From assembly GCA_001986395.2 (NCBI GenBank), contig MQVO02000004.1, positions 434,001-498,000 of the forward strand: 64,000 nt of DNA, given 5' to 3'. This document shows positions 1 through 13,200 of the stretch, in pieces. The first letter of the stretch is position 1. Each line of letters starts with the position of its first letter. The DNA comes from Irpex lacteus (Eukaryota > Basidiomycota > Agaricomycetes > Polyporales > Irpicaceae). The notes under the pieces are model-generated. The model saw only the letters and a program-made list of their open reading frames with translations, had not been told where the DNA came from and did no database searches. The translations under genes and the position numbers were made by a program.

Positions 1-559
1 CCTGGTGGGAATCGTAAGTGCCCACAAAGCGGTTGATCTGGTAATCTGTGTGCTGAAACCGATCATACTAATAGGTGCCGATGTAGATACCCTTTCTTTA
101 CTGTGCAAATAGCCTACTAAAGACAACGGAAGCTTGTGAGTGATGGACGTAGCGGAGAATGATACTTATGGTACCTACCTGTCTTTGCTGTCGGAATTAC
201 CTCTAGCTCTTGCCCGCGGATCCCTGCCATAATTCCCATCGTTCGTTGAATTTTGTCTGATCGCGGCGTTTGGGATAAGGTTGTAGTGGATTAGCTGCTA
301 CGTCTTGGTCTGAGGAAATGGAGTTCGAGCTGTCTGATTCGACGTGGTCACCTCACACGTCTGCCCAATTGCAATAACTTCCAATGAATCATCTAGTGGC
401 GCTTCATTCGGATTGAGAGATCCCCGTTTCCTGTTGGACGACGGCTTTCTAGGTCATCGAAATACAATGTCTGGGAGCTGAACTTGAAGAAGCCAAGGCG
501 ACAGTGTGTGATGGCCGTCCTTCGTAAAAGATTGCATGCAAATAGGTGAATTGTCATCA

Positions 560-1160
560 GTACAGTCCAGGCTTTGCATCATCCCGATCACCATGTCTCC
601 CGCAAGCGGGAACGTCTTCTTTATGCCGGAAGTGGCGTTCGTCAGAGCCAGATAGAATGACCATAAGCAAGGAAGGACTTTACATATTTCAAAATTCTTG
701 AAGGTCTGAGATGGATTCTTGTCAGTAACATGATTGAGAAGACGATGAACATCGAGACCAACGGATAAAGAGCATTCGCATCGCTGAAAAACCTGTCGAT
801 GAAGGTTAGCTGAATCCTATCCGCCTTGGATAGATACAGAAAGGCGGCTGAAAAGCGCTGTTTACTTAACAGCGTTGCGGATTAGCTATTGACTAATGAC
901 TTGTAGATCTTAGCAACTGTCACAGTAACTCCAAACGCAACGTTCCGAACCCACCCCATACTCCGTCCGGTATTTGTTGCCGTTTGAGAGATCCTTGAAT
1001 ACCTGGTACAGCGAAACTTTGGAGTTCGGATTAGCAGGAGGCACAGCAATGTACAACGCGTGGAATGGAATCCCGACAAAACAAAGCAGGTACAGGAGGA
1101 GAATGGGCAGATGGGTCACACGACAGCGAGGATGATGGCGGCGAAATGGACAGACGTCGA
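560..1160 (-). CDS. Partial, unrecognised membrane-protein-like coding region
   Basis: I do not recognise this gene. On the minus strand several short open stretches with plausible splice borders follow one another. One hydrophobic piece near 1030-1110 contains LLLYLLCFVGIPFHALYI. A second piece, MGWVRNVAFGVTVTVAKIYK, begins at 959. A third starts after a TAAACAG acceptor at about 857 and contains the likely membrane segment LYPLVSMFIVFSIMLL near 735-760. A further open stretch near 590-680 includes GDMVIGMMQSLDCTDDN. The pattern of hydrophobic exons joined by small introns suggests a multipass protein that may run on to the left edge, but I could not chain the phases throughout. It could also be a decayed gene. 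It lies downstream of the aspartic protease on the same strand. Confidence 0.28.
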
Positions 1161-1382
1161 CAAAACGAACGGCGTTGAAGTGAGAGGGCGAAGGTGAAAG
1201 GAGGAGATGGAAGTGGTGTAAGGTGATGGTTAGGTGAGTAGGCTGTCTAAAGTGTCCCTGTAGATGTACAGTCCGAAACAACACAGAAGGAGTTTTCATA
1301 ACTTATCGACAAATGAAAGAAAAGCGTCCTTCCACAGAGAAGTAAGTAGTGGTGAAAGTCGAAACGAAACACAAAAGTCAAA

Positions 1383-3821
1383 TCAGAGCGCCAGACGAGT
1401 CAAGAGCGTACATGCTGTGACCAGCCCAGCGAGGACAGTCAGCGACATCGATGTGCCGGCGATGGAACGACTAGTACCGCTAGTCCAGCCTGGAGGCTGT
1501 CCAAGCGACGGTGCGGGCGCAGAAGATATCGAAGTGACGAGCTCGCCGTTGGTGGTGACGACAAACGTGAAGACCGTGGGAGACGGAGTCACTGTGAGGA
1601 TTGCCGTTTGATTGGGATGACCTGATGTGGCCAGGACAGGGGAGTATGTGCTCGTGGCGAGCCCCGAAGCCATGATCTTGCCTTGGGGAGCTGTGATAGA
1701 TGCATTGAAGGTATACGGAGGTACGGAGAAGGACGATGGAGTAGGCAACAGCACGTTTGGTAAGTTGGTCGTGATGGTCGCCGAGGCCGAGGAGAAATAC
1801 GCTTGCACTACATCTGAAGACTGAGCAGGCGCCGTCGCATTTCGAAGGGCGTACAAGCCTATCATTGGTGGCTCTTTGCGATCGATACCAAAGCTATGGA
1901 GATGTTCAGCACATTCATCACATTTGTAAAGAAAAAGTGCAACTAACCTGTAGATGCTGTATACGGTCCTCAGGAAAGGAGAACCTATGCAATGGCTTCA
2001 ATGGAATAATTAATAGAGGAGAGGGATTCATTATTACCAAGTTGCCAATCGATACCGTCGCTACTTGGAGGAGAAGCCCGCGGCCAACTCAAGCACAGAT
2101 CTGGAGTACCAGAAACAGGCCCAATCAGGTAGTCTGTGGGCTGAAGCAAATACGTCTTTCCACTACCACACAGCCGTCATTAATGTGGTCCAGTAGCTCT
2201 GCCACAACGTGAAACTACAACTTACCCGAATTGGAATGCGATGGTCTCGCTTGCGTCACATGGAACAACCCATTGGCCTGCGTCTATATATCGCTCAGTT
2301 AAGGGCCCTCTCATCCACTGGACGTACAACTACTCACCTGAGTCTACTAAACGGCTTCCATCTATGGAAGCGAATATTCGGGAGACCTATGAGGCACGTC
2401 AATCAAAGCTGGTAGAGTCAATATCGATGGACTAACATCTTGGTATGGACCGAAGATACCAGGGGTCCCACTACAAAATCCCCCGTCAACATAAATTTGC
2501 ATGATCTCACAGCATCACACTTACGCGTCAAGCAGAGCGAGCGAACTGTTTGAAGTTGCGTTCGGATAAGTAGGTTGAGGCGCCAATGCAGTGCCGTTAA
2601 CCTATATAAGGCCACAGCAATGTTAATCTAATTCGAACGATAATTTAGATGAGTCTTTACGACGTACCTGAATACCCGAGAGAGGGATTGTCCATTGAAG
2701 GTAGCTAGAAGCGTTGCCGGCAGACCCAAGCAGTGGTGCAAAGGGTACAACCTCGTTCCACTGAATCAAACTCAAGTTCGTAACAACGGAACCATCAACA
2801 GCGCCTGTCAAAACGTAGCTTAGCTTTCAGATACCCTTGTACGAGCAAGAGTGGCTGTTACCAAGGGTTAAACTGCCCGACGAGTTCAAGGTGAGGCTCA
2901 GCCCGAAAAGCGGGTAAGCCAATTGACCGCGCTGAGCCATCGTCGCGAAAAACGGCGTTCCTGTGCCTATGCGCGCTAATTAATGGACAACGACTGCGGT
3001 TTCGCGTTCGAGGGTGCTCACCGTTGGTAAGGCTGGAGAAGATACGTGACAGACGAGGGAAGCCAAGGCCAAGTATGCCGCTAACATCGTTATGGAAGGT
3101 AACGTTGCTGGCATTGACGAGACCTGAAGGGTGTATGTTGAGCAAGAAGAATAGTCTTTAATTACAATGCGTACCGAAAGCTTGTTGAGGTATCGTCAAA
3201 TTAGAGACCTGGATACTCTCCAGCGCAACGAATCCGCTTGCAGCTTTCGTATCCATATGTCAGAATTACGGCCAAGTAACGTATCGCATAACTAAAAACG
3301 CACCTGTAGTATCCGCAAAGCTCACATTGAACGCGGTTTGATTGCCATTCACTGGCACGAACGTAGAGCTCTCGTAACCAAGCTGGTACTGCGGGACTGA
3401 GCATGCTTGGTCCTTGCATGCTGACGAGACGAGCCAAAGGTCCGCAGAGCCGGTGTCCAGTGCAACACGGAAACTCGTATTCCCAGTTGATATCACAGAA
3501 TAGTACGTTCTACCGAGATTAAGAGTCAGCCCGTGGTGTTCCTAATTCAGTCGCGCACGCGCAGCAGTACAAGGTCACTCACTGGTCGACCGGAGAGAAC
3601 ACCACAGGAATTATAGCAGCATTAGGCGAGACAGACGTAGTGTTCGCAGATGTAGAGTTTCCAACGTTGATAACATCCTTCTCGTCGATACTTGTGAGGC
3701 TTGAGCGATGTGTGAGGCTGCGGACGGAAGGCGATGGCGGTGGTCGAATGTACCGCAGGCCGCCCAAAGCCAAGCAACCGTCTACGATGGCCAGAGCAGC
3801 AAGAAAAGCGAGTGCAAACAT
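1383..3821 (-). CDS. GPI-anchored pepsin-like aspartic protease (family A1)
   Basis: Secreted or cell-surface aspartyl endopeptidase. The start at 3821 gives a hydrophobic signal peptide (LAFLAALAIVDGCLALG), then a Ser/Thr-rich propeptide. About ten small introns interrupt it. Spliced reading gives TYYSVISTG, then the first catalytic motif DTGSADLWLVSSAC at about residue 100, AASGFVALESIQVSNLTI, DVSGILGLGFPRLSRIF, TPFFATMAQRGQLAYPLFG and a flap-to-core region ending SLIQWNEVVPFAPLL. The second catalytic site follows at about 2450-2540, then GQWVVPCDASETIAFQFG and PTDYLIGPVSGTPDLCLSW. The last exon (1383-1865) is a Ser/Thr/Pro-rich tail ending in a hydrophobic stretch (MSLTVLAGLVTACTLLTRLAL), the usual look of a GPI-anchor signal. 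The second Asp motif reads D-A-G-T across a splice junction instead of the usual D-T/S-G-T, which is odd. Family assignment is firm; activity depends on that site. Confidence 0.88.
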
Positions 3822-4464
3822 TGCGGTGAGCAGTTAGAACGCTGGGCTACCCCAACATCCACGACGAGCTGTGGCTGTTGGCGGCGGACGATTAAAGACA
3901 AGAGAGTAGAAGAGAAAGGTGTTGTAAGCGGTCCAGCCAAACAATAGCGCCCACTTACGGCACTCGGGATGGAGCGCCTAACTGAATTTATATACAGGCG
4001 CTGCCGTACTTTATGTCATGATGATTAGGTCAATAAGGCTGGCCACAAAGCTGCGTAAGTACGTGCAAGTCTCTCAAAAGTGTCGTAAATGTAGTGCAAT
4101 AACTTCAGAGCACTTTTCTCAAGTCTTCAAGCTCCAAGCGGAAACGAAAATGCCAAAGTATGATAGTTTCACAAGACTTTAAATGCCTAGCATGTTACGT
4201 CCAAGTACATGACTCTTAAGTATCCCAGTGATGATATGTGCGAGACATTATGAAAGGCAGCGTTAAATTGCAGTAAGTAAATCTATGTGATGTGGGTCCT
4301 AATTCCGCCCGGTAACAAACAAAAAATAGGAATCGAAGATGAAGATAAATGTCCGTGTCTGCATGACGGTTCGTGAAGGCATGTACTAATAGTAAGGTCG
4401 TATGATATCCATGAGATGAGATGGAAATGAGATGTAAGGGACGCTAACAACTCTTAAGAGTAAG
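3822..4464. other. Intergenic region between protease and MFS genes
   Basis: About 640 bases between two minus-strand genes. It holds the protease promoter and the 3' end of the transporter transcript. I see no ORF, repeat or RNA gene in it apart from the TATA box noted separately. Confidence 0.6.
3986..3994 (-). promoter_or_regulatory. TATA box of the aspartic protease gene
   Basis: Read on the minus strand this is TATATAAAT, about 165 bases upstream of the protease ATG. That is a reasonable distance for a short fungal 5' UTR. No start site was mapped; this is inference from sequence and spacing. Confidence 0.5.
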
Positions 4465-6422
4465 TTAAGCGTGGCCCCAAAGATGTCGTTTTAAAATAAA
4501 GTGACGAGAAAGAATTAAAAGTGCGACGGAAACCAACACAGCAGAGCCTGAATCACAAATTCTGTCAGCATCTAATGCAGTTGTGATGTTGATAGATATG
4601 AGCTTACCTGCGTAGTATCCGACGTCCTTGTATCCGCCAGTGGACTGGTTAATGGCACCCGAGATAGGAGGACCAGCCAGTGCACCAAGTGCAAGAACTG
4701 TGAAGTACATCCCCATACGCACACCCACGTCATGCGTTTCACCCATCTCAACGATAGGCGCAGCGAGGAGAGACACAAATACGCCTGACGCAGCTCTGTG
4801 AATAATTGCTCAGCTGCTCGTTCTCAGAAGATTGCATCGCAAGGATCTTACCCGTAGAAGAAGCCTAGAGCGGAGAAGCCACTCTTGTTGGTCATGAAGG
4901 GCCAGATGTACGTGAGGATGCCAGCCACGGCAGTCGAGGGTATCATCATATTCAGCGGGCCTGTAGTAATTGTCAGCAAGTTATTGCGTATGCTAGTGTG
5001 GTTACGTACCGAAGGCGTCAGACCCAAAGCCACCAGCCAATCGACCGACGGCCGAGCCTGCATTCGCGATTGACACGAGGTAGAAGGAGAAGTTCTCGTC
5101 TACGCCTACGAAGGAGGCGCTAGCGTCGATGTATGTCAACACCTGATTTACATGCTCAGTACGATCTCGTCGATGTCGTACACGACTTGAGGCTTACCGT
5201 GTACAATCCGAGGAAGGAGACGAATCCGGCTGCACAGTAGATGGAGTATGCTGGACTCTTGAAGGCGCTGAGGTTGAAGAAGGGACCAGAGTTCTTTTTC
5301 GGTGGGAGTCGTCTGGCCACGCATACGTTGGTTATGCCAAGTGCGACAAGGATAACAAAGCCAATGATTCGCATTGTCCACTTGAAGCTGTAACATGTTA
5401 TCAGCATCGATTTCTCCGTTGAGACTCTGGTTTACACACCCTATTTCGTCTATCAATCTGTGGACAGCGATGGGGAACGTCGTTCCTCCAATACTCGATC
5501 CAAACGCCACTAAACCGAGGGCGACACCTTTCTTAGCCTTGAACCAATGCGGTATGACGCCTAGTGTAGGATTGAATACGATTCCACAACCCAACTAATG
5601 ATAGAAGCCATTATGAGAACGTAACCGGTTGTGGAATAATGGGCTAAACTTACCCCGACCGCGATACCCTGGCACAGGAGGAATTGCCAGTATGTCTTGC
5701 ACTCGGCTGTCAGGAACGTGGCCATGACGAGCCAGGCTGATGCTACGGCTAAAGGTACTCTAAAGATTCCCATGTCGAATATACGCCCGACAACTAGACC
5801 AGGAATAAACACTAGGGCATACTAAACAACATACTGTCAGCCCTGTGGAGATCAATGACGTTAGGAGGGAACTCACTTGTATTGATCCAATCCATGCGCT
5901 AAAAACAGAACGTCAGAAAGCGCATCTACATAAACACCTATATGCCAACTCACATTGTCGATGGCGACACGTCGCTCAATAGCGTTTTCTCATAATATGA
6001 CTGGAAGACCTACACTGGGCGTCAGTATCTCTCGAGTCATGGAGATAATAAGGCGATACTCACTCCCCAGGCGTTCACGAAACCGAACGTTGCGAATGTA
6101 CCAAGAGCAGACTAGGATTATTGTTAGAAACGGACTCTGACTATGAAGAATGGGGACGTACACCAAGTACCACTAGCCACGCTCTCAGACCTCCGTCAGG
6201 TGGATCACCAATGTCAGCTTGAGGTGCTTCCGGCTTTTCAGCTGCTTGGATGCTGCTTGACCTGGATATTGGTCTTGAGGGCTTCTCGAGATCGTAGGAC
6301 TTGTCCTTCTTGGGTTTGACACCGCTGCCATCATCATTGTTTAGCTCTTCCTCACGGATGGTCTTCTCGTCATCTGCGCGATCAGCCGTCCTGAGTCTTG
6401 CTTCCTGTGGCTCGAGAGACAT
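4465..6422 (-). CDS. MFS transporter, monocarboxylate (MCT) type
   Basis: Plasma-membrane secondary carrier of the fungal monocarboxylate-porter branch of the major facilitator superfamily. The substrate cannot be read from sequence. The N-terminus is about 75 hydrophilic residues rich in D, E, K and S, followed by the branch signature PPDGGLRAWLVVLG. Later exons give TFATFGFVNAWG, VFQSYYEKTLLSDVSPSTI, WIGSIQ, then hydrophobic helices such as VPLAVASAWLVMATFLTA, CGIVFNPTLGVIPHWFKAKK and GVALGLVAFGSSIGG. The second half includes NAGSAVGRLAGGFGSDAFGP and MGMYFTVLALGALAGPPISG. The protein ends GSAVLVSVALLILSRHFILK plus a few residues. About nine small introns are needed. Order of motifs and length (about 450 residues) match twelve-helix MCT homologues. 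There is no sign of damage. Confidence 0.87.
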
Positions 6423-7261
6423 TACCGGGGAATACGTAGATATGTTTTATGAATAGTAGGGCTCGTACAGATGCAAAGCTGTGGAATGGGGGAGACCGAG
6501 GACCTGAGGGAACCCCCTTTACTAGCGTGAGCTGTTGTATAAAGCATTGCGATTTGTTCTAACGGCAGCGCGTTTGAACATAAACCCGAGTGTTTTCCGA
6601 TCTGGTTTCCCCATCAACGATCGGCTAGTCCCACACAAATGCAATCTACAAAGCGCATCTGCGACCGACTGTCCGACCCGTGCTTCTTCCGTACAATGTT
6701 TGTCTCTCCCAAAGTCCGGGGCCCTGCCGAATTGTCAGCCAGTAGGCAGCCTGGCCTTCAACCTTTAGCGTTTGCACTGAGACCGCTGTCGGCCCCTCAA
6801 GCAGCGTCAGCTGTCACCTGTTGCGAGCTTATACTCTCCGAAGTCGCAATGTATCGCCGGTACGGCGCACCGTGTTTGCTGAGTCACTTTTTGTGTTGCT
6901 TTTTCGTAGAAGTCAATCCGTGGGCAACGGGGGTTGATGCGCCCGATGAGGGCAGCATGCTCAGGTCCAGAGCAACATGCAGCGAGGTTCCTTGCGTACG
7001 TAAGCATTATAGAACACTGTCGTTAATCTTATCAGATAATTGAGATTATGAAAAGAGAGCCATCGGAGCGGCATCTTGCGGTCCGGAGTCGGCTCCGCGT
7101 CGGCAATCAAGTCTGGCTGATCGGGAAGGCACCGATTCACTTTGCAAAAGCCCGAATTGTCAGTTGTTCTAGTTCAACAACGTGGTGTCCAGCCCAAGGT
7201 AAGAGTTACTTGCTGTTTCAGTCTTATCCGAAGGTCATTCAAGTGTTGTCAGACATACGAA
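6423..7261. promoter_or_regulatory. Divergent intergenic region, MFS carrier / TFIIIC-like gene
   Basis: About 840 bases between two genes transcribed away from each other, so it must carry both promoters. ORFs of up to 134 codons occur here but overlap in several frames, lack family resemblance and look like chance. I see no clear TATA box. Confidence 0.5.
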
Positions 7262-10105
7262 ATGCCTAGAGAATTGCGAAAGAGGGCCTCGCGCCCTAAT
7301 TACGCCGCTATGGTGAGCGTGGCCGATGATATCAGCACCGCCGGCGACCAGGAGGTCGAAAGCGGCAGTGATTTCGCGCCAGAGAAAGATGAAGGTCACG
7401 ACGTCCAGGAACAGGATGAAAACCTGTCGCATGTATCAGACGCAAGCGCAGAGGATGATCAGGACATGTTAGAAGATGCATCGGACGATGAGAGTTTCGT
7501 GGCAAGTACCAAACCTACAAAGAAGGGCAAAACTAAAAGCAAGAGCGCCGCCAAAACGACTCGAACACCTCGCCATTCACTGACTGTACCGAGTGTTCAC
7601 CATCGACATAGAGCTATACCACTCTATCATAAAGACGGGACGGTGGAGCGTCTCACAAAGAAGCCAGCTCTGTTCAAGCCTGATGGATTGGCATTCACCA
7701 ACTCGTGGGGCTCTAGCAGGACTGTATTAGCCAGGGTGGCAAAGGCATGGGGCCACAATGTGGGCCCTGGGCCGTCCTGGGAGCTGATCGAAGACCGTGC
7801 TTGGTATGGTGAGGGCAGTGATGACGCAGAGGAGAGCAAGCGAAGGCCACGGGTGTATGAGCATCTCCATCGACAAATAGAAAATGAAGTGCTGAACACA
7901 GAGTAAGCGTTATGACAACGGGTAGGTATTGGACTGATGGTCTTCCATCTTATTTAGAACCGCGAAACGATTCTTGTCGAGCCCGCACGCTACGGACGAC
8001 GATCAATTAAAGTGCTCCTTTGGTCCGTTCGGAAGCCAACATCAAGAAGTGTTGCATCGCTTCTCCAGCCTTCCTATAGGTGAGGTCGCTTCTTTGTGCA
8101 ATCTAGTCACGTCTGTATAACTATAGAGTTGCAGACAAACATTTCACGCAGTCCTCAGCACACGTATTCAATGCAGGGGCACCCGTCTGGGGGCTGGACT
8201 GGTGTCCGACGCACGCGGATGACAGAACGGGTATGTGTCAAACCCACGATATGCGATGCCTCCCACAAGCACTAACAGCGCCACACAAGGAACGCAATAC
8301 TTGGCAGTGGCACCATTACCCTCACGGACATACTCTCCACAAATCGGAGTAAAGGTCGCCAGGCCAAATCCTGCTACCATTCAAATCTGGTCGTTGCGTC
8401 CGCCCTCCGACTCGGGCGGCGGGGACACCTCCATCAGCGCTCAGAGTGGCTCGGTGAAATGTGTGTTGGTCTTGTGCGTCGACGTAGGACCGGCACATGA
8501 AATTAAATGGTGTCCTCTGCCGTCCCATGATCCGTTGAAGGTAGGCCGACGACGTATTCCAGACACAAGTTTCATCATACCAACAAACTTTAGTGCACTT
8601 CAAATAGTCAGGCGTCACCTAGACGACTTGGTTTGCTTGCAGGTACATTTGAGGACGGCTCAGTGTCAATATTTGCTGTTCCATACCCGCCAGACGTTGC
8701 AACGTCCGATAATATTGATGAGCCGATATACGGTAAGACTCTAGCTCAAGTGCCATCACCTGAACATAGGCTGACAAGAATGGCCAGTAAAAATAGCGGG
8801 GCCACTCGTCAGGTTTGAGCTTGAGGATACGGCGGCGTGGTGTCTTGACTGGGCGAATAGTGAGGTGATTGCAGTAGGATGTTCCAATGGTGAGTCACTC
8901 TGTTTAGCATATAATTTAACCACGCTCATTTATCGACCTGTCCCCAGGATATGTTGCAGTATTCGATGTTGCAGAAGCGTTGAAAAATCAAGACTCTGAA
9001 GAAGGTACATATCTTAGTTGTTTAAAGCTGTCCTGCAGAATATTCACGGCCGTCAGCAGCCCACCTACCGACCTTCTACGCATCTGCACATCAATCAGCC
9101 GTCCGCTCCGTCTCCTGGGTTCGCACACCTTCACTGACAGCCACGGGGGAATTGAGTTCAACAGACCCCTGTGTCATCACCAGTGCCTCATACGATGGCC
9201 TTGTTGCTGCGACAGACATAAGGGCTCCGTGTGGAAGCGTAATCTATCGAACGCGAGGTGATGTAAACTTGTGGAGTCTGCTTCTCAGTTACTAACGTCA
9301 ATGGATGTTCATAGATGTCGTTAACACTGTCTGCTTCTCTACGTATGCTGGTGGACCTATCAGTATTGACCAAGGGCTTGTGAAAGCCATATCCTTTGCG
9401 CCTACTATGCTCAACAAGGGTCACACCGTGACTGAGCCGGAAGCGCCTGTATGGGTAAGTACATCTATCCTGGAATAGCCCTACAATGAGGTTGAGTGAA
9501 AACTGATCGCTTGAACATACATGAGTAGAGTCTTAGTGTATCCGACTATCACCCTGTACTGGCAATAGGAGTAGCAGATGGGAGCTGCCAGACCACAAAC
9601 ACTTTACGCCACACGAGGAAAGGCGGGATAGTCGTACGCATCCTCCATGTCTATTGCTACCGAATGAGAACACTCATTGAACGACATACACAGCCGTTCA
9701 TGTCGCATATCATATATCAGCTGGATTACGATACTAAGACGGGGGAGTACAGAATGTTAGAACGCATCCTTCCGAAGGTATTCACATTCATCGCTGGAGA
9801 CGACATAGGCCTACTCTAATTCAACTCGTCATACCCAGGAACTAGATAAAGGTGGAAACAAGCCTCGAGCCGCTATCAAAGCGGTAGGAGCGTGGCCTGA
9901 ACAAGTCGGTGTCACCCGCGTGACATGGAACAGCGGGAACGGCCTTGTCAACGCCTCTCTCTTAGCTTCGGCCACCGCGAGTGGGTTGTGTCGTATAGAC
10001 TGGCTAGCGGGACGATGGGCGAAATCACGGGCTCCGTACGATGGTGTTGAAGGTATCAGAGCGGAAGTTGAAGCTGACGAGGAGATGGATGAGGAGTCCG
10101 AGTAA
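7262..10105 (+). CDS. WD40 protein, probable TFIIIC subunit (Sfc6/Tfc6/GTF3C2-like)
   Basis: Probably a subunit of the RNA polymerase III factor TFIIIC, which binds the B box of tRNA genes; this is inference from overall architecture. The start MPRELRKRASRPNY opens a very acidic, Lys-rich N-terminus (residues 20-105), as in known Sfc6/GTF3C2 proteins. After the first intron comes LKCSFGPFGSQHQEVLHRFS, then GAPVWGLDWCPTHADDR, a WD-repeat-like strand. Further WD-like exons lie at 8250-8420, 8500-8540, 8650-8880, 8950-9460 and 9530-9780. The last exon (about 9840-10105) contains VTRVTWNSGNGLVNASLLAS and GLCRIDWLAGRW, ending in an acidic tail. Many short introns make exact joins uncertain. Other WD40 scaffolds are possible alternatives. 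It converges on the coiled-coil gene with only about 110 bases between stop codons. Confidence 0.65.
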
Positions 10106-10216
10106 TGACTAGATGATTAGGTGTATATGAAAGCAAGAAAGAAATACGTGATAAGATGCACTAAGTAGATGAAGGATGTCCGAACCAAACTATAGTCTAT
10201 CTCCAAAACCCATAGA

Positions 10217-13200
10217 TCACTCAACATCAGAATCCACAGCGTCTACCCCCTCACCATCCTCAGAATCAGCCTCACTCAGCTCTGCCGAACCTCTCGCGAG
10301 TCTGCTAGGCGTACCGACTATAGCAGGCGACGACCCAAACCCAACAGAGCTCCCTCGCAAACCAAGCCCGAGCATATACATCGGCGACGACGCATTCCGA
10401 CTCTTCTGCTGTGGTCGTCCGCCCGGTGCAGGCAACAAAAATGAACCTCTCGAGGGAGATGGCGAGCTCTGGGGGACCGCGAAAGCGGGCATGGGAGTTC
10501 TCAAATCCAACGACGCGAACGGGCTATTCGAGTCTCTGTCACTGGAATGCAAGTTCGGGAGAGACGGCCGGTGCATGAATGCTCCAAAGGAGGATTGCCG
10601 TGCTCGAGGGGTCGTCATGACAGATCCAAACGTCGGAGCTGGACTGACGGGACGGGCACCACCCAAAATTCCACCCGTCCATGATGCCCAGCCTTGAGAT
10701 GCGCTCTTTGTTGGTGTAGGCACGGAGGCGGGTGGAGACAGTTCCTCTGAAGATAGTTCGTGCAGTGAGCGTTTGATCGACGCTATGTCGTGTTGCAGGT
10801 CATCGAGTTTCCGGCTAAATTGCTGGAGAGCCTTCGCGACCGATGGCGTTGTCCCTTCCACAAACGCCGCGATATCCAGTCTCACTTCAGTTTCGTCCAC
10901 CTCATGTGATGATAGAGCGCCAGGGACGGATAAAAGCGTTTCGTAGCCAGAGATGATTCGTTCCTCATCGGCGACACGGATCTCTAGTTCTACGCGCGTA
11001 TCTTCGTTGACGTCGTTCAGTCGTTCTACGGCTGTCTTCAGGACGGGTGTCATGGAAGAAGAGGGGGGGAGGTCGGCTATGTCTTTCTTCAGGTCTTTCA
11101 GGGAGAGGTTGCAGTCCCGGAAAGCCTTTTGGAAGTTGTCATAGCGCTGTTTCACCATTTGAAGATCAGCCACTAGCGGGTGCGCAGAGGGCGGGACAAC
11201 GGGACTCGGAGTGAACAATACGCCTGATGGCGTAGCATTGGTCGTTTCGACTGTAAGAGAGGTGGCTGGCGCCACTGCAGTGCTGGTTGGAAGCTCTGCA
11301 GCATTTGAGAGTTGGGGAGACGCTTGGGGCGAAGATGAAGGTAGATCGCGTATATCGAGCCCAGATAGTTCTTGAATAGATGACATGGACGTCGATGCCG
11401 GAGGGCTGGTAGTTTCCGAGTTCGACAAAGTGTGGTCCGGCGGTGAGGAGGGTGCAGCAGTAGCCTCAGAGTCTACAGGCGCATCAGCAGGGGGAAGAGG
11501 TGTCTCTTCAGCCGCAGGGGTGATAGTGACAGAAGGGAGTGCATCGGGGGCATCTGGCGGAGCTAAGTTCTCCTCAGGTTCTACAACTGGGAGGGCGGGA
11601 GGATTGGAGGACGGCTCGCTCATTGGCGGCACGATATCTGGTTGAGGCGTCTCATCAGCAGGTACCTGCGAGGGCTGAAGCGGTGCTTCTGCTAGCTGAG
11701 TCATGGGCTGTACTGCGGGGGCATCCATTGCGCTCGACAGATCCGTTTCTATGGCAGGTGAAGCTTGGGAGTCTTCCGTAGCAGCTGTTTGAGGCGTCCC
11801 ATCCGACATTACTGGGCGTTCATCCACAACGACGCTATCAGGTTTCTCTGCAATTACATCCTGAGTGGTGTCCTCCTGCGTAACTGCCTCCTTTGGCATG
11901 TCGATGCGCTTGACAGGCTCTACATGACTCTGGTGGTGCAAATTCACAGAAGATGTGGATTGAGGAGGCGTTAACGGGAGACCCTGGAGGGGACCCGCAG
12001 GCGCAGAATCCTGCAGTGTAATCCCAGCTTGACCAAGCAAAGTCTGTGCTTGCAAACGAAGATGCGTTTCGCGTTGAAGCTCTCGTGTCAGTCTATTGAC
12101 CGCATCTTGAGCGGCAAGGACGCGCGCGACCGAACCCAGCGGTACAGCCGTATCTGCAACAGGCTGTCCGTTGAGCGTTTCGAGGAGGCTTTCCGCCGTA
12201 TGAAGAATGCTGTCGAGGGTATCTCGTAAGGTTCCTATTGGATCGGGTGACTCGTTGGCGTGGGAGAAGGCACGGTCGGACGTCTCTTTGGATTTACGAA
12301 GCCACCGTCGGAGGCTCTCCGCCAAACCTTCTTCGCGCCCCAGGAAGGAGAGACGCAAGGATATTTCTCGGCGTCGGCCATAAGCTTCTCGAGAGATGTC
12401 TTCTGAGAGCTGCTCGAGGGCTTCACGGAGTTTCTCGGTTTGGCGACGTTCGCTGGTGAGTGCCTTATGGAGATGCTCGATTTGCGAGTTGAGAGTAGAG
12501 ACGGTGGCTGCGTGCCGGGTACGCATGTTGTCCATGGCCTTCTGCAGTGAATCCGTAGTTGACTGTGAGAACTTCCTGGTGTTAACAATTGCAACGTGAT
12601 GAGCCAAAAGCCGCAGACCCATGGAGGACCTACTTACATATATCTTGACACCATCTTGGCAGCAGTGCTGTCATCCGCCTTGTATCTGTCGAGCTCGAGT
12701 ATGATCTTAGCCAAAGATTCGCGATCCGCTTCAGACCGTTGTCGTTCGGCATCCAGGTGCGCACGTAAGAGCTCGTTCTCAGAACGTGCTTTGTGAAGGT
12801 CCGAGACCACTCGTTCGTTCTCGACATTGAATTCGTTGAGAAGTCTCTGGAGGCCGAGCTTCCCCTCAGCTAGGTTTGCCGCCGGAGTAGATTGCAGGGG
12901 TTCTCCATCCGAACTCTTGGATGTGCGGCCCTCAAGTTTCCGGACAAGAGACGCATACTCTTCGAGAACCATATCCGCCAGCCTTCTCTCTTCTTCAGCA
13001 GCCTGGACCCTTCGCTGTAGTTCACGCTGCCGATGTTCGCCCTCTTCCAATCGAGTGTTTACATGGCTAGTAGTGGCGAGGATGGCAACTCGGTCATGTT
13101 CTGCCCTTCCCAGTTCACTCTGAGCATGTGCAAGTTCGGTTGTGCGCGCGAGCAGTGTCTCTTCAGTTGTAGTCAACTTGTCCGACAGCTTCCTCAGGGC

